64,000 bases of DNA from JBDOQU01 sp039839375 (GCF_039839375.1 NZ_JBDOQU010000003.1:280289-344288), one strand, 5' to 3'; counted from the first letter of the stretch, positions 1 to 8,329 are shown. Program-made: numbers and translations. Notes: a model not told the origin generated them from the letters alone.

Positions 1-515
1 ACCGACCGTCCGCGCCCGACAACGGCGGCCCGCTTGCCGCGCAGGACGGTGGCGCTTTCCGCCAGCCGGATGCAGGCGAGCGGCGTGGCCGGCGCGATGG
101 CGTCCTTCTCCCGCCCCGCGGCGATCAGCCCCAGATTGATCGCGGTCAGCCCGTCGACATCTTTCTTCGGGTCGATCAGCGCGATCGCCGCCTCGGCGTC
201 CAGCGGCTTGTCGACCGGCAGTTCCAGCAGGATGCCATGGATATCGGCGCGGGCCGAAAGACCGGCCACCGCCCGCTCCAGCGCCGCCTGGCCGTCGGCG
301 GGATCGACATGGACCACGTCCAGCGCGATGCCCAGCTTCGCGGCCGTGCGGCCCTTCGCCTCGGCATATTTGGCGACAGCGGGATCGGCGCTGGCAATCA
401 CCACCGCCAGCCTCGGTTCGACGCCTTCCTCCTTCAGCCGGGCGGTCCGTTCGGCGATGATCCCGCGCGTCGTTTCGGCAAGCGGGGCGCCCCGCAGGAG
501 AGTGGCGTCTGCCAT
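1..515 (-). CDS. folD: FolD-like methylenetetrahydrofolate dehydrogenase/cyclohydrolase, 3' end outside window
   Basis: FolD interconverts 5,10-methylene- and 5,10-methenyl-tetrahydrofolate and hydrolyses the latter to 10-formyl-THF in the cytoplasm. About 171 N-terminal residues are present; the rest lies left of base 1. The reading starts MADATLLRGAPL at 515. Visible family marks are YAEAK (the YxxxK lysine), the KDVDG block, PATPL at the usual PCTP place and GRGRSV at the start of the nucleotide-binding part. It is divergent: the usual QLP reads ELP, so the catalytic Gln is Glu, and the Cys of PCTP is Ala. It is divergent from folK, another folate gene. Family membership is fairly sure; full bifunctional activity is not. 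Confidence 0.75.
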   Translation of the reverse strand, partial: MADATLLRGAPLAETTRGIIAERTARLKEEGVEPRLAVVIASADPAVAKYAEAKGRTAAKLGIALDVVHVDPADGQAALERAVAGLSARADIHGILLELPVDKPLDAEAAIALIDPKKDVDGLTAINLGLIAAGREKDAIAPATPLACIRLAESATVLRGKRAAVVGRGRS

Positions 516-673
516 GCTGTCGATCCGTCCGTCGGTTCCGGGTAGGGCGTGGAGAGGCTTGGATAGCCTCGACTTTCCGTCCTTACAAGGCCATAAACCT
601 CCGCTTAATGTTCCATGAGCGGCACGCCCCCGGCTGGTCGCCCCTTTTTCAGGCACGGAGTTTCCCAGCAAAA

Positions 674-1219
674 ATGACCCCCGTCCTTCTGGGCATCGGC
701 GCCAATCTGGGCGACCGCGCCGCCGCCCTCCGGGCGGCCGTATCGGGCCTCGGGCGCTTCCTGAACGTCACCGCCCTTTCGCCGGTCTACGAAACCGCGC
801 CGATGTATGTGATGGACCAGGACCGGTTCCTGAACATGGCCGTGGCGGCGGAGACGGGAATGGGCCCGGACCGCCTCCTGGCCGCCGTCAAGGACCTAGA
901 GCGCCGGCTGGGCCGAACGCCGTCGCGCCGCTACGGCCCCCGGCAGATCGACATCGACGTGATCTTCTACGGGCAGGAGGTGGTGGCCGAGCCCGGCCTG
1001 GAGATCCCCCATCCGCGCCTTCCCGAACGGCCCTTCGTACTGGCCCCGGCGGCAGACATCGCGCCGGGCTGGGTGCATCCGGAGACGGGACGGACGGTCG
1101 CACAGATGCTCGACGCGCTGGGTCCCCTGCGCGGCATCGAGAAGCGCGGCGATCTCGACGCCGACGCCTCCTCCTCCGATGCGGAAGGCGGCCAGCCCCT
1201 TTACGCCCGCGCGCCCTGA
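674..1219 (+). CDS. folK: 2-amino-4-hydroxy-6-hydroxymethyldihydropteridine pyrophosphokinase (HPPK)
   Basis: HPPK transfers pyrophosphate from ATP to 6-hydroxymethyl-dihydropterin in folate synthesis (cytoplasm). The 181-residue protein shows GANLGDR (about 9-15), PVYETAP (about 37-43), the signature RYGPRQIDIDVIFYG (about 85-99) with the metal-binding Asp pair, and IPHPR. I chose ATG 674 because MTPVLLGIGANLG is the standard N terminus; an in-frame ATG at 608 would add 22 atypical residues. The C-terminal tail after about residue 155 is longer than usual and low in complexity. It is divergent from the folD-like gene; folB lies far away at 61.5 kb. Confidence 0.93.
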   Translation: MTPVLLGIGANLGDRAAALRAAVSGLGRFLNVTALSPVYETAPMYVMDQDRFLNMAVAAETGMGPDRLLAAVKDLERRLGRTPSRRYGPRQIDIDVIFYGQEVVAEPGLEIPHPRLPERPFVLAPAADIAPGWVHPETGRTVAQMLDALGPLRGIEKRGDLDADASSSDAEGGQPLYARAP

Positions 1220-1235
1220 CGCCAAACTCCACCCC

Positions 1236-1898
1236 ATGACGGGGCGGGCGGATCGCGAGACAGGCTCCCGGCTCCAGGCGCTGGCCCTGGGGGTCCTCCT
1301 CGCTCTTTGCCCGGCCGTGTCGCTCGCCCAGAACAGCTTCACCGTCGAGGGCATCACCTTTTCCGACGAACGGGGCGGTGCGGTGCTGCGCGGCGTCACC
1401 GGCAGCGGCAGGGTCGATGATCCCTTCGTGGTTACGGAGGAGATCACGGGCGACGAACCGGCGATCCTGACGGTGCGGGGGCTGTCCTTCACCTTCGGCA
1501 ACCGCGCGCGGACTAGCCATTCCACGGGCTTCGCGATCGTCAAGATCGTCACCAACGCGACCGACCGGCCCTGGAGCGGCTATGCGCTGGAACTGCAGGA
1601 GATGCTGGGCGCCCCCAGCTCCTATGGCGACGGCCTGTCCTTCGCCCAGGGCGACGAACGCGCCCGGACGATCGCTTCCGACCGCTTCCCCCGCGTCGGC
1701 GCGACGGAAGAACCCCATGACGGCGTCGCCTTCACCGGCGGCACGATCCTGCCCGGCGAGACCGTCTCCGTCAGCTTCTTCATCACCGACAACTCTCCGG
1801 TGGCGGCGTTCTATCTGATACAGCATCGGGAAGACCCGGTCGCCCGCGCGCCGGCGTCCGGTCCACGGCCCCTGACGGCGGCCGCTGCCTTTCCATAA
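1236..1898 (+). CDS. secreted protein of unknown function
   Basis: A 220-residue product with a clear signal peptide (basic MTGRADRETGSR, hydrophobic LALGVLLALCPAV, cleavage after SLA-Q at about 30). The mature part starts NSFTVEGITFSDERGG and is rich in beta-forming stretches (ILTVRGLSFTFGN, FAIVKIVTNATDRPWSGYALELQE, GETVSVSFFITDNSP). Such a pattern suits an exported all-beta protein, which is inference only. An in-frame ATG at 1179 inside folK would destroy the signal peptide, so 1236 is preferred. I do not recognise a family. It follows folK by 16 bp and may be co-transcribed. Confidence 0.7.
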   Translation: MTGRADRETGSRLQALALGVLLALCPAVSLAQNSFTVEGITFSDERGGAVLRGVTGSGRVDDPFVVTEEITGDEPAILTVRGLSFTFGNRARTSHSTGFAIVKIVTNATDRPWSGYALELQEMLGAPSSYGDGLSFAQGDERARTIASDRFPRVGATEEPHDGVAFTGGTILPGETVSVSFFITDNSPVAAFYLIQHREDPVARAPASGPRPLTAAAAFP

Positions 1899-1979
1899 TA
1901 TTCCCCGACTGCTTGCTGTTGTTCAGCGATCGACTATATTGCAATGCAGCACCGGCATGACGCCGAGGGAAGACGATAT

Positions 1980-2432
1980 ATGGATGACGTAAGGCGCTGG
2001 GACGATCAGGTCGGCAGCCTGTTCTTCGAGGATCTGTCGGTCGGCATGACCGCCAGCTACGGCAAGACGCTGACGGAAACCGACATCATCCTGTTCTCCG
2101 GCATCTCCGGCGACACCAATCCCGTTCATCTGAACCAGGACTATGCGGAGAAGACGCGCTTCAAGGGCCGGATCGCACACGGGATGCTGAGCGCCGGCTT
2201 CATCTCCGCCGTTCTGGGCACCAAGCTGCCGGGGCCGGGCGCGATCTATGTCTCACAGTCTCTGCGCTTCACCGCGCCGGTCCGCCATGGCCAGACGGTG
2301 GTGGCGCGCTGCACGGTGATCGAGTTGATCCCGGAGAAGCGCCGCGCGGTGCTGCTGACCCAATGCTTCGTCGGCGACACGCTGGTGGTCGATGGAGAGG
2401 CCGTGGTGATGGTGCCGTCGCGCGCCGCCTGA
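1980..2432 (+). CDS. MaoC-like (R)-specific enoyl-CoA hydratase, single hotdog domain
   Basis: A 150-residue single hotdog-fold protein of the MaoC/PhaJ type, which hydrates trans-2-enoyl-CoA to (R)-3-hydroxyacyl-CoA. The hydratase motif is visible as FSGISGDTNPVHLNQDYA (about 37-54): the catalytic Asp and the NP-x-H histidine are both present, followed by GRIAHGMLSAGFISAVLGT. The start at 1980 (MDDVRRWDDQ) has GAGGGA 9-14 nt upstream; an in-frame ATG at 1944 has no ribosome site. Length fits PhaJ. Substrate (PHA precursor supply or fatty acid metabolism) cannot be told from the neighbours. Confidence 0.85.
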   Translation: MDDVRRWDDQVGSLFFEDLSVGMTASYGKTLTETDIILFSGISGDTNPVHLNQDYAEKTRFKGRIAHGMLSAGFISAVLGTKLPGPGAIYVSQSLRFTAPVRHGQTVVARCTVIELIPEKRRAVLLTQCFVGDTLVVDGEAVVMVPSRAA

Positions 2433-2444
2433 TCTTCCGAACCG

Positions 2445-2951
2445 CTACCGCTTCGCCGGGCCGCCCAACTCCTCGCGCTCCAGATATTGCTTCGTCACGG
2501 CCGGCAGGTGATGTTCGATCCAGTCGGCCATCGCTTTCTCCTCCCGCAGAATCTCGCGGCAGACCGACGCCGTCTGCTGGTCGCCCGCCTCCTCGGCGGC
2601 CGCGATCAGCGTGGTGTAGGCGCTGATCTCGAAATGCTCGAAGGTGTAGCCGGCCATGGAGCCCTTGATGATCTCATCGTCGGCGAGCGCGCCGCCGAGC
2701 CCTTGCATCATGGCGCTCATCTTCCCGGCCGCGTCCTTCATGGTGGAGGTGTCCGCCCCCAACCGTTCGATGCAGGTCTCCAGCCGCCGGGCCTGGTTCT
2801 GGGTTTCGGAGATATGCTCCCGGATCCGCTGCCTCAACTCAGGATAATGCTCCAGCCTTGAGGCTTGGGCTTCCAGCATGGTTTCCGCCTGCTTCTCCAT
2901 CGCATGCGCGTCGCGAAGCCACTGGATCAGTCGATCATTGCCTGTCGCCAT
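2445..2951 (-). CDS. DUF892 (YciE/YciF-like) ferritin-like protein
   Basis: A 168-residue all-helical protein of the DUF892 family, ferritin-like four-helix bundles linked to stress responses. The start MATGNDRLIQWLRDAHAMEKQAETML has a good GGAAGG ribosome site on the minus strand; upstream in-frame codons to 2993 look non-coding. Candidate iron ligands lie in the repeated E..(6)..H spacing: AMEKQAETML, EHISETQNQA, FEHFEISAY and EEKAMADWIEHHL. It is convergent with the MaoC gene (12 bp between stops). The biochemical role is not established by the sequence alone. Confidence 0.85.
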   Translation of the reverse strand: MATGNDRLIQWLRDAHAMEKQAETMLEAQASRLEHYPELRQRIREHISETQNQARRLETCIERLGADTSTMKDAAGKMSAMMQGLGGALADDEIIKGSMAGYTFEHFEISAYTTLIAAAEEAGDQQTASVCREILREEKAMADWIEHHLPAVTKQYLEREELGGPAKR

Positions 2952-3049
2952 GTCGCGTCCCTTCCTGCCGGCGCCCGGATGGCGCCTCGTCAATGGTCGC
3001 TAACAGGAAAAAGTCAGGCTGGTTCCGGAATGAAGGGAGGCCACTCCGC

Positions 3050-3427
3050 CTAAGGTTGCGGCATTTCCTCCCGCTCGTTGAACAGCAGCCGGTTGCCGAA
3101 CGGGTCGATCAGAATCATCAGCCGTCCGCCCCAGGGCGGCTCCTCGATGCCGGGATTGAGGTAGGCATAGTCTCGGCCGCGCAGTTCGCGATGGAAGTCC
3201 GACAGGCCGCTCATCTCGATGAAGATCGCGCTTCCGGGCGTGCAGTCGCCGTGATGCTCCGTCAGGTGCAGGGATAGCCCGCCCCGCGATACCTGCATGT
3301 AGAGCGGCGCGGCCGGATCGAACCGGTGCTCCCAATCCACCGTGAAACCCAGATAGTCCAGATAGAATTCTCGCGCCTTCTCGATCGAGAAGATGCGCAG
3401 GAGCGGTATCGCGCGGTCGACCTTCAT
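3050..3427 (-). CDS. VOC-superfamily (glyoxalase/bleomycin resistance-like) protein
   Basis: A 125-residue vicinal-oxygen-chelate protein. Two beta-alpha-beta-beta-beta modules can be traced: IPLLRIFSIEKAREFYLDYLGFTVDWEHR near the N terminus and a second half ending LMILIDPFGNRLLFNE, the usual DPFGNxLxF strand. It resembles bleomycin-resistance type VOC proteins, which bind ligands as dimers, more than true glyoxalase I. Metal ligands cannot be assigned with confidence. AGGA precedes the ATG at 3427. It stands alone between DUF892 and ribF. Confidence 0.85.
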   Translation of the reverse strand: MKVDRAIPLLRIFSIEKAREFYLDYLGFTVDWEHRFDPAAPLYMQVSRGGLSLHLTEHHGDCTPGSAIFIEMSGLSDFHRELRGRDYAYLNPGIEEPPWGGRLMILIDPFGNRLLFNEREEMPQP

Positions 3428-3548
3428 GGATGATCCTTGCCTGGAGTACGGCGTCGAATCCTAGTGCGGCGGCGGCGGTCTTCCTATAGTCCTTCCGCGC
3501 TGGCCCGAAGGCGGCCGGCGGGACCTACCGGCGCGTTCGAAGAGGACC

Positions 3549-4487
3549 ATGCATCTTTTCCGGCACTATGAAGGCCTGCCGGACGACCTCAGGGGCTCGG
3601 TCGTCGCGGTCGGTAATTTCGACGGCGTGCATCGCGGCCACCAGATCGTGCTGGCGGAGGCGGCGTCGCAGGCGCGGCGGCTGGGCGCGCCGCTCGCCGT
3701 CCTGTCCTTCGAACCGCATCCCCGCGCGATCTTCCGCCCCGACGATCCGCCCTTCCGGCTGACGCCCTTCCGCATCAAGGCGCGGTTGCTCGACGCGCTG
3801 GGCGTCGACCTCCACATCGTGCTGCATTTCGACGAAGCCTTCTCCCGCCGCAGCGCGGACGATTTCGTGCGCGAGGTGCTGGTCGGCGGGCTGGGCGCGC
3901 GGCATGTCGTGATCGGCCATGATTTCTGCTTCGGCCACAAGCGGCAGGGCAACGCCGACACGCTGCGAGGGTTTGGGGAGACCTACGGCTTCGGTGTCAG
4001 CGTCGTCACCCAGGCCTCGGACGAAACGGGCGGCGCCTATTCCTCCAGCCGAATCCGCGAGCTGCTGGCGGAGGGCAAGCCGCGCGAGGCGGCGGAGATA
4101 CTGGGCCGGCCGTGGGAGATCGAGGGCAGGGTCGAACATGGCGACAAGCGCGGCCGCGAGCTCGGCTACCCGACCGCCAATGTCGACCTCGACGATTATC
4201 TGCGCCCGGCCTTCGGGGTTTATGCCATCCGCGCCGGCATCGACGAAGGCGGGGCGATAGAGTGGCGCGACGGCGTGGCCAATCTTGGCGTCCGTCCGAT
4301 GTTCCGGACATCCCGGCCATTGCTGGAGGCGTTCCTGTTCGATTTCTCCGGCGACCTCTACGGCCGGCACCTCCGGGTCCAGCTTGTCGAATTCCTGCGC
4401 GGCGAGATGAAATTCGACAGCCTCGACGCCCTAATCGCCCGAATGGACGAGGACAGCCAACAGGCGCGCGAGGCACTATCGCGGTGA
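3549..4487 (+). CDS. ribF: bifunctional riboflavin kinase / FAD synthetase
   Basis: RibF phosphorylates riboflavin to FMN and adenylates FMN to FAD. In the 312 residues the N-terminal nucleotidyltransferase half carries VGNFDGVHRGHQ (about 19-30, with the HxGH-like motif), GHDFCFGHKRQGN, and SSRIRELL near residue 165. The C-terminal kinase half has HGDKRGRELGYPTANVDL and YGRHLRVQLVEFLR. Length is typical. In many alphaproteobacteria ribF lies next to ileS-lspA; here about 1 kb with a defence-gene remnant and a regulator separates them. Confidence 0.95.
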   Translation: MHLFRHYEGLPDDLRGSVVAVGNFDGVHRGHQIVLAEAASQARRLGAPLAVLSFEPHPRAIFRPDDPPFRLTPFRIKARLLDALGVDLHIVLHFDEAFSRRSADDFVREVLVGGLGARHVVIGHDFCFGHKRQGNADTLRGFGETYGFGVSVVTQASDETGGAYSSSRIRELLAEGKPREAAEILGRPWEIEGRVEHGDKRGRELGYPTANVDLDDYLRPAFGVYAIRAGIDEGGAIEWRDGVANLGVRPMFRTSRPLLEAFLFDFSGDLYGRHLRVQLVEFLRGEMKFDSLDALIARMDEDSQQAREALSR

Positions 4488-4608
4488 AGAGAATCTCCGA
4501 CCGCAGCGTGTCTGGAAAGAATTTACCCCGGCCGCGTGCCAGAAGCAGAGACGGTACCGGGGTTTACGCAGCTAGAATCAGCCCGGATCAAGTAAGAAAT
4601 CAAGCTCA

Positions 4609-4854
4609 ATGGATCAGGCTGTATCTCGCACGGATTTGGAGCACGCGCTCTCGTTTGAGCGGTTCGACCGTTGTCTGGAGTGGGCCGAGGGTGATCGCGA
4701 GCGTGCAATCGCCCTTTACACGCTCAATGCGCAAATTGCGGAAGCCCTATATACACCTCCCCAGATGCTCGAGGTGGCATTGTGAAACCACCGTCATGCA
4801 GTGATGAGCGGCCTTTTCCGCTTCGGCAACCAGCAATTCGAGAGAAGTGAATGA
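4609..4854 (+). pseudogene. Abi-like (abortive infection-type) protein N-terminal remnant with in-frame stop
   Basis: The frame from ATG 4609 reads MDQAVSRTDLEHALSFERFD, then CLEWAEGDRERAIALYTLNA, then QIAEALYTPPQMLEVAL, then TGA at 4783-4785. This matches the N-terminal pattern of Abi-like proteins, where the motif normally runs LEVALRN. Here the Arg codon is TGA, one base from CGA, and the frame continues NHRHAVMSGLFRFGNQQF before a second stop at 4852-4854 that overlaps the ATG of the next gene. The usual protein is more than 200 residues, so the gene is broken and truncated. The family assignment is from motif memory, not from a search. Confidence 0.6.
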
Positions 4855-5189
4855 TGTCTCGGGCAACGAGGAAACTGAGCCTTGTTCTTGACGAGTTCCG
4901 TAAGATGGACACGGAAATGCAAATGCAGACCGCGTTGATATTCATTCATGTAGCTGAGGCGGGGGCCAATGGGGTTTCACAACAGAAGCTCCGCGATCTC
5001 CTTGGACTGGCGCAAGCGAGCATCTCTCGCAACGTCGCCGCCCTATCCAAAGTGCATCGGAAAGGAAGACTGGGCCACAATCTGATTGTTGCACAGGAAA
5101 ACCCGAACAACCGTCGGGAGAAGATTGTCTATCTGACTGACCAGGGCCGAAGGGTTCTTTCGACTATCGAAGGTTTGCTTGAGGAGTGA
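4851..5189 (+). CDS. MarR-like winged-helix transcriptional regulator
   Basis: A 112-residue DNA-binding protein. A helix-turn-helix region is visible at about 43-70 (VSQQKLRDLLGLAQASISRNVAALSK), followed by a wing and the MarR-type end KIVYLTDQGRRVLSTIEGLL. MarR proteins usually dimerise and respond to small molecules. Only a predicted wHTH domain is clear here, so a phage- or plasmid-type regulator is possible. ATG codons at 4851 and 4854 are both usable; the first overlaps the stop of the preceding Abi-like remnant (ATGA), which suggests former co-translation. Base composition is lower in GC than in neighbours, consistent with transfer. Confidence 0.7.
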   Translation: MMSRATRKLSLVLDEFRKMDTEMQMQTALIFIHVAEAGANGVSQQKLRDLLGLAQASISRNVAALSKVHRKGRLGHNLIVAQENPNNRREKIVYLTDQGRRVLSTIEGLLEE

Positions 5190-5261
5190 TTTTAGCGCAA
5201 CCCGCTTACTCGGGTCTGCCGGAGGGACTACCCGACTGACGAGCCGACCCACGCTCCAGCC

Positions 5262-5289
5262 TTGACCCGCCGGGGCGATTCGCTAACAT
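5262..5289 (+). promoter_or_regulatory. putative sigma-70 promoter of ileS
   Basis: TTGACC (5262-5267), a 16-nt spacer and TAACAT (5284-5289) match the -35 and -10 boxes 5/6 and 4/6. The spacer contains a GANTC site (5276-5280), so CcrM methylation could influence it. Transcription would begin near 5296, leaving an unusually long leader of about 170 nt before ileS. Confidence 0.45.
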
Positions 5290-5298
5290 CCGCGCGCC

Positions 5299-5361
5299 AT
5301 GCGGTGGAATGCGCGTCAGATACCCATTGTGGAACGAATTAGCCGCCCGGCCCTCACTTGA
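5299..5361 (+). CDS. possible 20-codon leader peptide upstream of ileS
   Basis: The short frame reads MRWNARQIPIVERISRPALT and then TGA. It contains three Ile codons, one ATA and two ATT, which are rare in this ATC-biased DNA. It is followed by GC-rich inverted repeats (CCGCCCGGCC ... GGCCGG, about 5343-5370) and by a perfect 16-bp palindrome of ACGGCCGA and its complement shortly before the ileS ATG. No ribosome site precedes it; the predicted transcript start would leave it nearly leaderless. Isoleucine-responsive attenuation is a hypothesis only. Confidence 0.25.
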   Translation: MRWNARQIPIVERISRPALT

Positions 5362-5464
5362 GCGGCCGGACAGGCGGCCGTTTCCGCGCCGCGACGATTT
5401 TCAATGCACGTAACAAAATTGGCTCTGCCATGAGCCACGGCCGATCGGCCGTTCGAGGTTTCCG

Positions 5465-8329
5465 ATGAGCGCTGACACCACCGACAAGCCGGCCGCCGAC
5501 CACCCCGTCGACTACAAGGCGACCGTCTTCCTGCCGAAGACCGATTTCCCGATGCGGGCCGGCCTGCCGAAGAAGGAGCCGGAGCTGCTGAAACGCTGGG
5601 CCGATTCCGGGCTCCACGACAGGCTGCGCGCCGATTCCAAGGGGCGGGAGCCGTTCGTGCTCCATGACGGCCCGCCCTACGCCAACGGCCATCTCCATAT
5701 CGGCCACGCGGTCAACAAGGTGCTGAAGGACGTGATCGTCCGGTCTCAGCAGATGACCGGCAAGGACGCGGTTTACGTCCCCGGCTGGGACTGCCACGGC
5801 CTGCCGATCGAATGGAAGATCGAGGAGAAGTACCGCGCCGCCGGCAAGGACAAGGACGAGGTGCCCGTCCTGGCGTTCCGGGAGGAATGCCGGCAGTTCG
5901 CGCGCCATTGGGTCGATGTCCAGTCCGACGAGTTCCAGCGGCTGGGCGTGATGGGGGATTGGGAGAATCCCTATCTCACCATGACCAGACCCGCCGAAGC
6001 CCAGATCGCGCGGGAGATCCACAAATTCCTGAAGAATGGCGGGCTCTATCGCGGCTTGAAGCCGGTCCTCTGGTCGGTCGTGGAGAAGACCGCACTCGCC
6101 GAGGCGGAGGTCGAATATCAGGACCACACCTCGACCACCATCTGGGTCCGCTTCCCGATCGTGACGCCGTCGCTGGCGGAGCTCGCGGGCGCGTCGATCC
6201 TCATCTGGACGACGACGCCCTGGACCATCCCGGCCAACCGCGCGGTGGCCTATGGGGAGAAGATCACCTACGGCCTCTACCGCGTGAAGAAGGTGGCGGA
6301 AGGCAGCGCCGCGCAAATCGACGAACTGCTGGTCGTGGCGACGGAGCTGGCGCCCTCGGTCGCGGAGACCGCCGGCATCCTGGAATGGATTTGCGTCGAG
6401 ACGTTCGAGGGCGGGAAGCTGGCCGGCACCATCTGCCGCCACCCGCTGAGCGGCCGGGGTTTCGATTTCGAGGTGCCGGCCCTGCCGGGTGATTTCGTGA
6501 CGACCGATCAGGGCACCGGCATCGTCCATTGCGCGCCCAGCCACGGCGCGGACGATTTCGAGCTGGGCCGCCGCCATGGCATCGAACCGTCGGAGACGGT
6601 GATGGAGGATGGCCGCTACGCGCCCACCATGCCGCTCTTCGCCGGGCTGCCGGTCTATACCTCCGAAGGCCGCCCCGGCCCGGCCAACAAGGCCGTGGTC
6701 GCGGCGCTGAAGGAGGCGGGCGGACTTCTGGCGGAAGGCCGGCTCCGGCATTCCTACCCGCATAGCTGGCGCTCAAAGGCCCCGCTGATCTTCCGCGCCA
6801 CCGCGCAATGGTTCATCTCGATGGAGAAGAATAACTTGCGGGAGACGGCGCTGAAGGCGCTGAAGGAGACGCGCTTCGTGCCGCCCTCGGGCTACAACCG
6901 CCTCTCCTCGATGATCGAGATGCGGCCCGACTGGGTCATCAGCCGCCAGCGCGCCTGGGGCGTGCCGATCGCGATCTTCGTGAACAAGGAAACGCGGGAG
7001 CCGCTGCGCGACGATGCCGTGCTGGACCGCATCACCGACGCCTTCGAGGCCGAGGGGTCGGACGCCTGGTTCTCCCGCGACCCGCAGGACTTCCTGGGCG
7101 ACGATTATTCGGCGGAGGATTACGAGCAGGTCTTCGACATCGTCGATGTCTGGTTCGAATCCGGCTCCACCCACGCCTTCGTGCTGGAACAGCGCGACGA
7201 CCAGAAATGGCCGGCCTCGCTCTATCTGGAAGGGTCCGACCAGCATCGCGGCTGGTTCCATTCCTCCCTGCTGGAAAGCTGCGGCACGCGCGGCCGCGCG
7301 CCCTATGAGGCCGTTCTGACCCATGGCTTCGTCATGGACGAGCAGGGCCGCAAGATGTCGAAGTCGCTCGGCAACGTCACCGCGCCGCAGGACGTGATCG
7401 CGCAGAGCGGGGCGGACATCCTGCGCCTCTGGGTCGTGTCGTCGGACTATTCCGAGGATATGAAGATCGGGCCGGAGATCCTGAAGTACCAGGCCGATTC
7501 ATACCGCCGGCTGCGCAACACGCTGCGCTACCTGCTGGGCGCGCTGGGCGGCTTCTCCGAGGCTGAGAAGGTCGACCCATCCGAGATGCCGGAACTGGAG
7601 CGCTGGGTTCTGCATCGGCTGACGGAGATGGACGGGCTGGTCCGGCAGGCGGTTGCGGATTTCGATTTCCACACGATGGCGACGGCGCTCCATAATTTCT
7701 GCGCCGTGGAGCTTTCGGCCTTCTATTTCGACGTTCGCAAGGACTCGCTCTATTGCGACGCGCCGGCCTCGCTGCGCCGGCGGTCGGTCCGCACCGTGCT
7801 GGACCGGCTGTTCGATTGCCTGACCGCGTGGCTGGCGCCGATCCTCTGCTTCACGGCGGAGGAGGCGTGGCTGACGCGGATGGGCGACGATGCCGGCAGC
7901 GTCCACGAACGGCAGCTTCCCGAGGTGCCGTCCTCTTGGCGGGACGAGACGCTGGCTGCCAAATGGCAGAAGGTGCGGCAGGCGCGCCGGGCCGTGACGG
8001 GCGCGCTGGAACTGATGCGGGCGGAGAAGAAGATCGGCTCCTCCCTCCAGGCCCATCCCGTCGTCTATCTGGCCGACGATCTGAAGGCGGTGGTCGACAC
8101 GGTCGATTTCGCGGATATCGTCATCGCGTCCTCCGTCACCATTGTCGCCGGCGATGGCCCGGCCGACGCCTTCCGCCTGCCCGAAGCGCAGGGCGCGGCG
8201 GTCGTTCCGGGCCTGGCCGAGGGGGAGAAGTGCGAGCGGTGCTGGAAGGTCCTGCCGGAGGTCGGCGAAAATCCCGACCATCCGACGCTCTGCGGCCGCT
8301 GCGCCGAGGCGGTGGAGGCGATGCGATGA
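5465..8329 (+). CDS. ileS: isoleucyl-tRNA synthetase
   Basis: Class I aminoacyl-tRNA synthetase charging tRNA-Ile. The 954 residues contain the HIGH motif as GHLHIGHAVNK (about 76-86), the editing (CP1) domain with WTTTPWTIPANRA, WGVPIAIF, the KMSKS loop as GRKMSKSLGN (about 628-637), the anticodon-binding region and a C-terminal zinc finger CERCWKVLPEVGENPDHPTLCGRC. Length is normal for the bacterial type with a zinc finger. The stop overlaps the lspA start (ATGCGATGATG), so the two are co-translated. The long 5' leader is described separately. Confidence 0.97.
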   Translation: MSADTTDKPAADHPVDYKATVFLPKTDFPMRAGLPKKEPELLKRWADSGLHDRLRADSKGREPFVLHDGPPYANGHLHIGHAVNKVLKDVIVRSQQMTGKDAVYVPGWDCHGLPIEWKIEEKYRAAGKDKDEVPVLAFREECRQFARHWVDVQSDEFQRLGVMGDWENPYLTMTRPAEAQIAREIHKFLKNGGLYRGLKPVLWSVVEKTALAEAEVEYQDHTSTTIWVRFPIVTPSLAELAGASILIWTTTPWTIPANRAVAYGEKITYGLYRVKKVAEGSAAQIDELLVVATELAPSVAETAGILEWICVETFEGGKLAGTICRHPLSGRGFDFEVPALPGDFVTTDQGTGIVHCAPSHGADDFELGRRHGIEPSETVMEDGRYAPTMPLFAGLPVYTSEGRPGPANKAVVAALKEAGGLLAEGRLRHSYPHSWRSKAPLIFRATAQWFISMEKNNLRETALKALKETRFVPPSGYNRLSSMIEMRPDWVISRQRAWGVPIAIFVNKETREPLRDDAVLDRITDAFEAEGSDAWFSRDPQDFLGDDYSAEDYEQVFDIVDVWFESGSTHAFVLEQRDDQKWPASLYLEGSDQHRGWFHSSLLESCGTRGRAPYEAVLTHGFVMDEQGRKMSKSLGNVTAPQDVIAQSGADILRLWVVSSDYSEDMKIGPEILKYQADSYRRLRNTLRYLLGALGGFSEAEKVDPSEMPELERWVLHRLTEMDGLVRQAVADFDFHTMATALHNFCAVELSAFYFDVRKDSLYCDAPASLRRRSVRTVLDRLFDCLTAWLAPILCFTAEEAWLTRMGDDAGSVHERQLPEVPSSWRDETLAAKWQKVRQARRAVTGALELMRAEKKIGSSLQAHPVVYLADDLKAVVDTVDFADIVIASSVTIVAGDGPADAFRLPEAQGAAVVPGLAEGEKCERCWKVLPEVGENPDHPTLCGRCAEAVEAMR

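Noticed and set aside
5290..5464. T-box riboswitch in the ileS leader
   Set aside because: No T-box sequence or specifier stem can be seen, and T-boxes are not expected in alphaproteobacteria.
5354..6763. 469-codon open frame on the minus strand opposite ileS
   Set aside because: Arg/Gly/Pro-rich shadow of the ileS frame; ileS motifs on the plus strand are unambiguous.
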